Origin: Sipunculus nudus | Taxonomy: Eukaryota; Annelida; Sipuncula; Golfingiida; Sipunculidae | DNA length: 64,000 nt | Reading direction: 5' to 3' | Assembly: GCA_026874595.1 (NCBI GenBank) | Contig: JAPPUL010000082.1 | Location: forward strand, 744,001-808,000 | Shown: in pieces, positions 51,681 through 59,312 of the stretch | Layout: the number at the start of each line of letters is the position of its first letter | Position numbering within the stretch: the stretch's first letter is position 1 | The notes under the pieces: generated by a model | Told to the model about the DNA's origin: nothing | The model's database searches: none | Seen by the model: the letters and a program-made list of their open reading frames with translations, nothing else | Translations under genes and position numbers: made by a program

Positions 51681-52760
51681 TTATTCCCAACGAAACATTT
51701 TAACTGATATTAAAAAGCAAATTAAGCTTATGGCAATAAGAGGTAGAATATTTTGTGTTAGAAGGTAAAAGGGGGTTCCTGTATTTATAACTTCTCTTAG
51801 TGCCTTTGTCAGGTGGTAGAGCGGTGTTGCTTTTGCAAGAGGTCTTAATATTTCAGGTATGTCGGACAAGGGAAAATACACGGCGCCAAGTAGCAGTAGG
51901 GGATAAAATGTTATGTTTGAAAGAGCATTAGCACTTTCGGCTTTGTTTGTCCTACTTGCAATTATAAAGCCAACAGAAATAAAAGAAATAAGACCCACCG
52001 TAAGAACTACAATAAGCGATAAGACATCACCCATAAACTTAAGTTCAAAAAGCAAAATAGCACTTATAAGCAAAAAGAAACTTTGAATTATAATAACAGC
52101 GTATCTATGCAAGATATGAGCAAGAACGTAGGTTGATTTTTTAAGAGGTGTTAGGGAAAGTCTTCTAAGATGGCCTTTTTCCCGATAGGAAGTTAGTGAA
52201 ATGCCAACTCCGAATATACAAGATGACATTACAGACATAGCGATTATACCAGGTGCAAGGAAATCTGTGTATTTGGTATAATCCTTTTCATCCTTGTCAT
52301 TCTTTTTAGCCTCGCCTTTAGCATCTTTTTTAATCTTCAAGCTTATACTAAGATTATTTGAGTTATTAAGGTCTTTTATTAGCTTTTCTAGAGCCTCTAT
52401 GCTTTTGTCAAGGCTTATGGAAGTGTTTTTAATTCTAAGGTCTATACTATAGTTCTTGTCATTTTCTTTTGTTATGTGAACGGGGATGGGGTCTATATTA
52501 AGTTTTTTAGCATCTTCTTGCTCTATTATTAGAAATTGTTTATTTAAAGAGTCTTTTATCTTTTGTGAGATTTTGGACTTATCATTTGAGCTAAGCAATA
52601 TAATATTGTGTCCTGATACTCTTTTAGAGAAAGAGTCATTAAAGAACCAGCCTATTATGATAAGTAAGAACATAGGAAACATATAAGTCCAAAAAACAGA
52701 AATAGGGTTTCTATAAAATAGTTTTTGTTCAACAATAAATTGTTTAAATAAGACTTTCAT
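51681..52760 (-). CDS. ABC-2 type exporter permease
   Basis: One N-terminal membrane segment (about 22-40), then an extracytoplasmic domain of about 130 residues, and five membrane segments after residue 165, the layout of ABC-2 permeases such as those of drug or linearmycin-type exporters. The cytoplasmic loop SLTSYREKGHLRRLSLTPLKKSTYVLAH is the coupling-type motif. 359 aa. Start is one base after the stop of the ATPase gene (52762), so the two are co-translated. Substrate unknown. Confidence 0.88.
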   Translation of the reverse strand: MKVLFKQFIVEQKLFYRNPISVFWTYMFPMFLLIIIGWFFNDSFSKRVSGHNIILLSSNDKSKISQKIKDSLNKQFLIIEQEDAKKLNIDPIPVHITKENDKNYSIDLRIKNTSISLDKSIEALEKLIKDLNNSNNLSISLKIKKDAKGEAKKNDKDEKDYTKYTDFLAPGIIAMSVMSSCIFGVGISLTSYREKGHLRRLSLTPLKKSTYVLAHILHRYAVIIIQSFFLLISAILLFELKFMGDVLSLIVVLTVGLISFISVGFIIASRTNKAESANALSNITFYPLLLLGAVYFPLSDIPEILRPLAKATPLYHLTKALREVINTGTPFYLLTQNILPLIAISLICFLISVKMFRWE

Positions 52761-52761
52761 T

Positions 52762-53685
52762 CTATAAGATCCCGTCCTTAAGGTCCCGTCCTGTAAGTTC
52801 CATAAAAAGGTCTTCTAAATTGGGTTCTTTTAAGGTAATATGTTTTAATTTAATGTTTTTATTCTTAGCTAAGATCATAAGTCTATCTAGAGTTTTCATA
52901 GGGCTTTTGGAGAATAGGGTATAATGGTTTTTAGAAACAATTAGCTCAGTTACGGCATCAAGCTTTTTAAGTTCTTCTTTAGCGAGGACATTATTTATGG
53001 GAAAATGGATAGAGCTTGAGAGGTTATGCTTTTTTACTAAGTTTTTGGGGCTATCGATATCGATAATCTTACCTTTGTCCATAATGGCAACTCTATCACA
53101 AAGTGTTTGAGCCTCTTCCATATGGTGAGTAGATAGAATAATGGACTTACCTTCTTTTTTCATTTGGCGAACGATATTCCAAATATTGCGACGAGCATGG
53201 GGGTCAATACCGGCGGTGGGTTCGTCAAGGAATATGATTTTGGGATTATTAATAATTGCAAGGCCAAGAGAGACGCGTTGTTTTTGTCCGCCGGAGAGGT
53301 TTTCAAAGAACGTTTTTCTTTTATCGTAGAGCGAGAGTAGTTTAAGAATATAGTCAGTTGAGTGAGCATCTTTATAATAACTAGCAAAGAGTTCAAGAAG
53401 CTCATCTAATCGTATTTTATCATATAAGAAAGTGGTTTGAAGCTGTACCCCGATAATTTGCTTAATTTGCTTAACAGAAGATTTAATGTTGAGGTTATCG
53501 ATAAAGACCTGTCCGCTATCTATTTTTCTAATGCCTTCAATCATTTCAAGAGTGGTGGTTTTGCCGGCACCATTAGGCCCTAGTATGCCAAAGATTTCAC
53601 TATGGTCAACAGAAAAAGAAATATTATCAACAGCAAGGAAGCCGTTATAGAACTTAGATAGATTCTTAACATCTAAAGCATGCAT
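52762..53685 (-). CDS. ABC exporter ATP-binding protein (CcmA/DrrA type)
   Basis: Walker A GPNGAGKTT at about residues 37-45, Q-loop in IIGVQLQTT, signature LSGGQKQRVSLGLA, Walker B IIFLDEPTAGIDPHARR and H-loop STHHMEEA. The 80-residue C-terminal extension, including TLKEPNLEDLFMELTGRDL, is typical of DrrA-like drug-export ATPases. 307 aa. Partner of the ABC-2 permease immediately downstream. Confidence 0.92.
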   Translation of the reverse strand: MHALDVKNLSKFYNGFLAVDNISFSVDHSEIFGILGPNGAGKTTTLEMIEGIRKIDSGQVFIDNLNIKSSVKQIKQIIGVQLQTTFLYDKIRLDELLELFASYYKDAHSTDYILKLLSLYDKRKTFFENLSGGQKQRVSLGLAIINNPKIIFLDEPTAGIDPHARRNIWNIVRQMKKEGKSIILSTHHMEEAQTLCDRVAIMDKGKIIDIDSPKNLVKKHNLSSSIHFPINNVLAKEELKKLDAVTELIVSKNHYTLFSKSPMKTLDRLMILAKNKNIKLKHITLKEPNLEDLFMELTGRDLKDGIL

Positions 53686-54043
53686 TAAATAAGGACACCG
53701 TTTTTTAAAAAAATAAAAAGCAAAGCAAAAAAAGCCACAAGTTTTATTTATTTTAAATAAAAGCCAAAACCAATATAATAATGAGCTTTTAATGAGCTTT
53801 TATAAAAGAGGGGTTTTAAAGACAAAACAAAATATACTAAAATAGAATGATAATTAAGAATAAGAGTAAAATAAATAAAGAAATAAACAAAATAGTTGAA
53901 TAAATTGCTTATACTATAATGTGTTGTGAGATTTGTAAAGATAGGTATAGGTTGTGCTGTAGTGGGGATGTAGAGGGAATGGAGGCTTAGAGGGGCTATA
54001 TAGGGACTATATAAGAGAAAATATAAAAAAGTGAGGAGTAAAC
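53686..54043. other. Divergent intergenic region between the ABC exporter and the CBM48-like gene
   Basis: About 360 bp without a gene, very A-rich on the plus strand up to 53930. A TATACTATAAT stretch (53910-53920) is a plausible -10 region for the plus-strand gene, but the best upstream hexamer (TTGAAT, 53896) is spaced only 13 bp, so the call is weak. A 14-bp near-repeat (AATGAGCTTTTA) occurs twice at 53780-53805. Confidence 0.35.
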
Positions 54044-55921
54044 ATGAAAAAGGCGTTAAAGCTTTTGTTGGCGATGCTGGTATTTATGTTGCCAGTAAGG
54101 GATTTAGTAAGTTTTGTGGGGGCGGGTTTTTTCAAGGGGGAGGTATCAAGAGCAAGTGATAATTTTGTATGGATAAAGACGGGACAAGGCAAGTCGGTAG
54201 AGAGGGGCGGGGTATTGTATATACGTGATGTTAAAACGGATGAAGTAAAGGCAATAGTTAAGGTAGATGATATATTGACTCGATATGTACGAGGAGTTAT
54301 AATAGCGAGGAATGATGTTGAGATAGAAGAAGGGGACAAGGTAAACAATGTATATAGTTGGGATGCATATAGGTATCGAATAGAACTTAATTATGTACAA
54401 GGGGCTCGGCGAGTTGTTGTGGTTGATGATTTGGTAATAGATAATAGGCTAAATATACTGGGCAGTGATGGTGCTGAGCGTGTTGTAGAGGGGGGAGAAG
54501 TAAGCGTTATGGAGATGGGGGTAGAAGGAGGGGAGTTAGGAGTAAAGGGATTAGTGCTTAGGGGAGGAGAGCATTTAGAAGTATTGGGAGTAGACATAAA
54601 GGGATTGAGTGTCCTTGGTAAGAAGAAAGTATTGTATGATGCGCGTAGTCAGAAGGTGTTTAGTATAGAAGAGGTTAAGGGAGGTACTAAAGGTGGAGGG
54701 AAGGGGTATAGTTTATTTGATATAGCTGATTTAGAAAGCATAAGGGTATTGGAGCAACTTGGCGGTGCAAAGACGTATTACAGGCATCGTAATTTGGTAC
54801 CGAAACAAAATAGAGATGGTAGATATGAGGTTGATCTTTTGTTTTCGGATTTAAGAGAGGTGATAAACTCACTTGAGAGTAGGATAAAGGAGAATGAAGA
54901 TGAGGAGGTATCAAAGCGACTTGCCCAGAAGATATTGAATAAAGATTCTCTTGGTATAGAGTGGATTGGGGTTGCAGGTAGTTTTAATGGATGGGATGAG
55001 CGTAAGACATTGATGAGGCGGGAGGGTGATGTATACAAGGCGAGGGTGATATTAGAAGAGGGTGAGTATGAATATTATTATGTAATGAAGCTATCTGGGG
55101 ATGAGAATTTGCTATTGGGTCTTCTTGATAACTATACTCATGGTGTACGTAGGATAGGGGACTTAGACATTAAGTTTTTGGATGAGGATGAAGATGTAGC
55201 TGAAGAAGAAGAGAAGGGAGGAGATAGAGGAGATAGTAAAGAATGGGATGATTTAGATAAAGATATAAACCCTTATGAATATGTATTTGGCTATGAAGGA
55301 TATGTGTCGGTTTTAGAAGTCCCAGGTTTTTATCTTGCAGATGATATAAGTGAAGAGTCAGAGGTTAATAAAGCGGAGGTTTCACAAAAAGAGTCAGATG
55401 CACTTTCTAAAGGTGGAGAAGGAGGGATAGAAGAAAAAGAGGATGGATTAAAAAGGGAGTTGTCCTATAATGCACAAGAGCTATTGCTTGAGGAGCAAAG
55501 ATTAAAAGACAGACATGGCGGGGGGAGCATAACGCAAGTAGAGGGGGAGAATTATTATGCAGTAACGTTTGTATTTGATAGATTAAACATGGTGCCAATA
55601 GATATAAAGCAGAGGATAAATAATGAGGAGAGTAAAGCAAATCCGTCGTATGAGGAGATAGAACGCTTAAAGAGTTTGCTATCAGGTTATAAAGAGAGTG
55701 AAGTTGATGGAGTAACGCTTGTAGGGAGTTTTGGAGAACATAGTATGTATAGTGAAGTTGCTGGGCTGTGGAAGGCAAAGTTATTCTTGCCATCTGGAAG
55801 ACATAGTTATACTTTCAAGATATCACAACAAGATAAAGAATATGAGCTTTTTAATGCATTCACAGAAGAATCAGAAGGAGATGAAGAAGGGCGACTTATG
55901 AACATACTAGACCTAGACTAA
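54044..55921 (+). CDS. Secreted protein with two glycogen-binding-like (CBM48) domains
   Basis: 625 aa with a signal peptide (residues 1-25). The first third is a beta-rich region of unknown family. Around residues 300-365, GVAGSFNGWDERKTLMRREG, then YKARVILEEGEYEYYYVM, matches the CBM48/AMPK glycogen-binding fold. A second, weaker copy lies at about 555-615 (VTLVGSFGEHSMYSEVAGLW, KLFLPSGRHSYTFKI). Between them is a long acidic, probably disordered segment (EDEDVAEEEEKGGDRGD). No catalytic domain is seen, so a carbohydrate-binding or scaffold role in the envelope is inferred. ATG after GAGGAG. It stands alone on the plus strand. Confidence 0.7.
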   Translation: MKKALKLLLAMLVFMLPVRDLVSFVGAGFFKGEVSRASDNFVWIKTGQGKSVERGGVLYIRDVKTDEVKAIVKVDDILTRYVRGVIIARNDVEIEEGDKVNNVYSWDAYRYRIELNYVQGARRVVVVDDLVIDNRLNILGSDGAERVVEGGEVSVMEMGVEGGELGVKGLVLRGGEHLEVLGVDIKGLSVLGKKKVLYDARSQKVFSIEEVKGGTKGGGKGYSLFDIADLESIRVLEQLGGAKTYYRHRNLVPKQNRDGRYEVDLLFSDLREVINSLESRIKENEDEEVSKRLAQKILNKDSLGIEWIGVAGSFNGWDERKTLMRREGDVYKARVILEEGEYEYYYVMKLSGDENLLLGLLDNYTHGVRRIGDLDIKFLDEDEDVAEEEEKGGDRGDSKEWDDLDKDINPYEYVFGYEGYVSVLEVPGFYLADDISEESEVNKAEVSQKESDALSKGGEGGIEEKEDGLKRELSYNAQELLLEEQRLKDRHGGGSITQVEGENYYAVTFVFDRLNMVPIDIKQRINNEESKANPSYEEIERLKSLLSGYKESEVDGVTLVGSFGEHSMYSEVAGLWKAKLFLPSGRHSYTFKISQQDKEYELFNAFTEESEGDEEGRLMNILDLD

Positions 55922-55935
55922 GACAAAGCACTGCC

Positions 55936-55972
55936 CTTAAGCAATACAAAGACAGTCTTAGCCTTGCTTAAG
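55936..55972. terminator. Inverted repeat between convergent genes
   Basis: Perfect 9-bp arms CTTAAGCAA (55936-55944) and TTGCTTAAG (55964-55972) with a 19-base loop, between the stops of the CBM48-like gene and rlpA. May end transcription from both sides; there is no clear T-tract. Confidence 0.4.
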
Positions 55973-56003
55973 AGAGTGTTTCAAAAGAAGCTTTCAGAGG
56001 GAA

Positions 56004-56786
56004 TTAAAGAAAAAGGATAATAGCCTCAATGCCTTTAGAAAGGACTTTATTTTTGATACGAGAGGCTTTTTTATAGTCGATATAAGTATCTTTAGAAAGG
56101 ACTCGATAAAGAGGTTTTTGATTCTTGTTAAATCTTACGACAAGCGACTTTATACCTTGAGCATTAATTATTTTTTGTTTTGCAACAGCTGATTTCACAG
56201 AAGAGAAGGCCCCAAATTGAATTTTCATACGATCTTTTTTTGTTTTATTAACTTTCTCTTTAACCTCATATGCTTTTAAATTGTTGTTCTTGTAACTATA
56301 TTTGTTTTTAGTTTTAGAATTGTCTCTAATATGGTTTTCGGAGAGGTCAATAATGTTTTTGGAATTCAGCTTTACTATGTTTAATTGTTCTTTAGATACT
56401 AGTTCAAGAGTAACATGAGCAATCCCTTTATTTAAAAACCCAAGTAAAGTAGCCCCATTTTTAGAAAGGTCAATAATGCGATCTTTAATAAAGGGTCCCC
56501 TATCATTAATTCTAACGACAACAGATTTATTGTTTTGAGTATTGGTAACTTTAACGAGAGTCCCGAAAGGCAAAGTTTTATGAGCAGCAGTTAAAGCATA
56601 CATATCGTACTTCTCGCCATTAGCAGTAGTTTTCCCATGGAACTTAGGTCCATACCAAGAAGCAAAGCCTTTTGTTTGAAATGGCTTTTCTATTGAGTAA
56701 AGTTTTTGTATGGAAATGGAAGTGGTTAGAAAAATAAATAGCAAAGCGAATGCTAAGCTTAAGATAGGTTTAAATTGTTTTGTCAT
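56004..56786 (-). CDS. rlpA: Septal ring lytic transglycosylase RlpA-like lipoprotein or secreted protein with SPOR domain
   Basis: Cuts peptidoglycan strands lacking stem peptides at the septum in species where it is active. After a signal-like segment comes the double-psi beta-barrel: [37 protein letters not shown] and [10 protein letters not shown] with the catalytic-type His and Asp. A Lys/Asn-rich linker leads to a C-terminal SPOR domain ([18 protein letters not shown] ... [19 protein letters not shown]). No lipobox Cys is evident. ATG at 56786 is preferred because AGGA lies six bases upstream (260 aa); 56798 is the alternative. Confidence 0.88.
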   Translation of the reverse strand: MTKQFKPILSLAFALLFIFLTTSISIQKLYSIEKPFQTKGFASWYGPKFHGKTTANGEKYDMYALTAAHKTLPFGTLVKVTNTQNNKSVVVRINDRGPFIKDRIIDLSKNGATLLGFLNKGIAHVTLELVSKEQLNIVKLNSKNIIDLSENHIRDNSKTKNKYSYKNNNLKAYEVKEKVNKTKKDRMKIQFGAFSSVKSAVAKQKIINAQGIKSLVVRFNKNQKPLYRVLSKDTYIDYKKASRIKNKVLSKGIEAIILFL

Positions 56787-56989
56787 AGCGTTCCTCATAA
56801 AGAAGTTAATCTTTTTAAATTATGTAATTATGTATAGAGAGTATCGTTTTTTGAATAAGTAGAATTAATTAGGACTAGTAAAAAAATATGAAGTTGTCAA
56901 AATGTATAAAATTGTCATTATTAATTATTAGCTATGAGGAAGTATATCAAAAAGAGTATAGGGCTTAGGATAAAGGGGTAATATAGATT

Positions 56990-57994
56990 ATGAGACAAGA
57001 AAAGAGAGTATGTATAGTGGGAGCAAGCGGGGCAGTAGGGCATGAGATGATAAAAGTTCTTGAACGTCGAGCTTTTCCGATAAGCGAGTTAAAGCTTTTG
57101 GGTTCAAAGAGGTCTTTAGGCAAGGAGCTTGAGTATAAAGGGGAGGTAATAGAAGTAAAGGAGCTTTCTAAGGATTCGTTTAATGGTGTTGACATAGTTT
57201 TATTTAGCGCAAGCAGCGAAGTGTCAAAAGAATATAGTAAATATGCACTTGAGAGTGGGGCGGTGATGATAGATAATAGTTCAGCATATAGAATGGCTGA
57301 GGATGTCCCTTTGGTAATACCGGAGATAAACAAAGAAGAGATAATTAAACACAAAGGGATAATAGCAAATCCGAACTGCAGTACAATAATATTGTTAATG
57401 GGGATATATCCTATACATAAACTATCTAAGGTGAAGCGAATAATATGTTCAACTTACCAATCAGCAAGCGGAGCGGGAGCCCGAGCAATGGATGAGTTAG
57501 TAAAGCAGACAAAGGAATTGCTTGGGGGAGCAGATGAGGTTAAAAGCAAGATATTCCCACATAGGATAGCGTTTAATTTATTTTCGCATGACACAAAGAT
57601 AGATGAGAGAGGATGTAATGTAGAAGAGCGTAAAATGATAAACGAGTCTCGCAAGATATTAAAGTATCCGAAACTAAAGCTAGGAGTAACATGCATACGC
57701 GTCCCGATATTGCGAGCCCATTGCGAATCGGTTAGCCTAGAGTTAGAAGATAATGTATCACTTGAAGCGATACGGGATTCCTTTATTAAGTTTTCAGGAG
57801 TTAAGCTAGTTGACGATAGAGAAAGGAATCATTTTCCGATGCCGCTTGAATCGAGTGAGAGTTACGATGTACTAGTAGGACGATTAAGGGAAGAAGAAGC
57901 GCTTGAGAAGGGAGTATCCTTATTCATATCAGGAGATCAGCTTTTAAAGGGAGCAGCCTTAAACGCGGTACAAATAGCAGAGCATTTGGTTTAG
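56990..57994 (+). CDS. asd: Aspartate-semialdehyde dehydrogenase
   Basis: Reduces aspartyl phosphate to aspartate semialdehyde for lysine, diaminopimelate, threonine and methionine. GASGAVGHEMIKVLERR nucleotide loop, FSASSEVSKEY, DNSSAYRM, catalytic Cys in ANPNCSTI, the YQSASGAGARAMDEL segment and CIRVPILRAHCES with the catalytic His. 334 aa, the length of the Gram-positive-type or archaeal-like Asd group common outside enterobacteria. Begins the plus-strand run asd-tyrS-uvrA. Confidence 0.95.
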   Translation: MRQEKRVCIVGASGAVGHEMIKVLERRAFPISELKLLGSKRSLGKELEYKGEVIEVKELSKDSFNGVDIVLFSASSEVSKEYSKYALESGAVMIDNSSAYRMAEDVPLVIPEINKEEIIKHKGIIANPNCSTIILLMGIYPIHKLSKVKRIICSTYQSASGAGARAMDELVKQTKELLGGADEVKSKIFPHRIAFNLFSHDTKIDERGCNVEERKMINESRKILKYPKLKLGVTCIRVPILRAHCESVSLELEDNVSLEAIRDSFIKFSGVKLVDDRERNHFPMPLESSESYDVLVGRLREEEALEKGVSLFISGDQLLKGAALNAVQIAEHLV

Positions 57995-58062
57995 ATGTTT
58001 TAGTATTTATTAAAGTTAAAAAAGAATAAGGTAAATAAGGTAAAATAAGGTAAAAGAGGATT

Positions 58063-59295
58063 GTGAAAAGTACAAGACTAGAAGAAGAGCTAAAGATACT
58101 AAAATCGGGGACAGTAGAGGTATTGCCGGAGGGGCTTTTAGAGTTAAAGCTAAAGGAGAGTTATAAGAGCAACAAGCCCTTGAAAGTAAAGCTTGGAGCA
58201 GATCCGAGTGCACCGGATTTGCATTTAGGCCACACAGTGGTATTGCGAAAGCTAAGAGAGTTTCAAGACTTAGGACATAAAGTAATATTCATAATAGGAG
58301 ATTTCACGGCGATGATAGGGGACCCGACAGGAAAAACAAAGACCCGCAAACCCTTAAGTAGAGAAGAGATTGAAAGGAACGCAAAAACGTATAAGGATCA
58401 GATATATAAAGTACTAGATGAGAGCAAAACGGAAGTAGTATATAATTCTAGTTGGAATAAGAGACTTTGTTTTGAAGAAGTTTTGGGGTTAACAAATCAT
58501 GTAACGGTTGCGAGATTGCTTGAGCGAGATGATTTTAGCAAACGCTATAAAGAAGGAGAGAGTATAACGCTGACGGAATTTATGTATACAATAGTTCAAG
58601 CCTACGATTCAGTAAAGACAAGATGCGATATAGAGCTTGGGGGAACGGATCAGAAGTTTAATTTACTAATGGGCAGACAATTCCAAAAGGATCTTGGAGT
58701 AAGTACGGAAGGACAAATATGTATAACGATGCCGATATTGGAGGGGCTTGATGGACATAATAAGATGAGTAAGAGTCTAAATAATTATGTAGGGCTTTAT
58801 GAGGGTCCGACTGAAATGTATGGTAAGCTTATGTCGATACCGGATACGTTGATAATGAAGTATTTGAGATTGCTAACAGATTTGAGGGAGGAAGAAGTAT
58901 TAAAGTACGAGCAGCAGCAGCTATCGGGTAGGAATCCGAGGGAATTAAAAGCGCTTCTTGCAAATTCTTTAGTAAGGATGTATTATAATGAGGAAGTAGC
59001 AAAAGAGGCGGGAGCTAGTTTTGACAAAGTATTCCGGGACAAAGGATTACCTAAGGAGATAGCAAGTTATAGTTTGGAAGGCTTAGGTGAGGAGATATGG
59101 GTAGTTAAGTTGATGCAAGAAAGTGGGCTTGTGCAAAGCAGTAGTGAATGCCGTAGATTAATAAGGGGAGGGGGTGTTAGTCTTAATGGAGAGAAGGTAT
59201 TGGATGAGAATCATAAGATAAGGGTAAAAGATATAAAGGACAAGGGAATGGTGTTGAAGGTAGGCAGGCGTCGTTTTGTACGAGTTTTGAAATAA
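58063..59295 (+). CDS. tyrS: Tyrosyl-tRNA synthetase
   Basis: Class I synthetase charging tRNA-Tyr. HIGH-type motif DLHLGHTVVL at residues about 48-57, GDFTAMIGDPTGK, the tyrosine pocket LGGTDQKFNLLMGR, KMSKS in GHNKMSKSLNNYVG, and a C-terminal S4 RNA-binding domain (CRRLIRGGGVSLNGEKV). 410 aa. Start is GTG with AGAGGA five bases upstream; the preceding spacer contains three tandem copies of AATAAGGTAA (58025-58055). Confidence 0.95.
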   Translation: MKSTRLEEELKILKSGTVEVLPEGLLELKLKESYKSNKPLKVKLGADPSAPDLHLGHTVVLRKLREFQDLGHKVIFIIGDFTAMIGDPTGKTKTRKPLSREEIERNAKTYKDQIYKVLDESKTEVVYNSSWNKRLCFEEVLGLTNHVTVARLLERDDFSKRYKEGESITLTEFMYTIVQAYDSVKTRCDIELGGTDQKFNLLMGRQFQKDLGVSTEGQICITMPILEGLDGHNKMSKSLNNYVGLYEGPTEMYGKLMSIPDTLIMKYLRLLTDLREEEVLKYEQQQLSGRNPRELKALLANSLVRMYYNEEVAKEAGASFDKVFRDKGLPKEIASYSLEGLGEEIWVVKLMQESGLVQSSSECRRLIRGGGVSLNGEKVLDENHKIRVKDIKDKGMVLKVGRRRFVRVLK

Positions 59296-59312
59296 TTTAA
59301 AAAGAGTATCTA

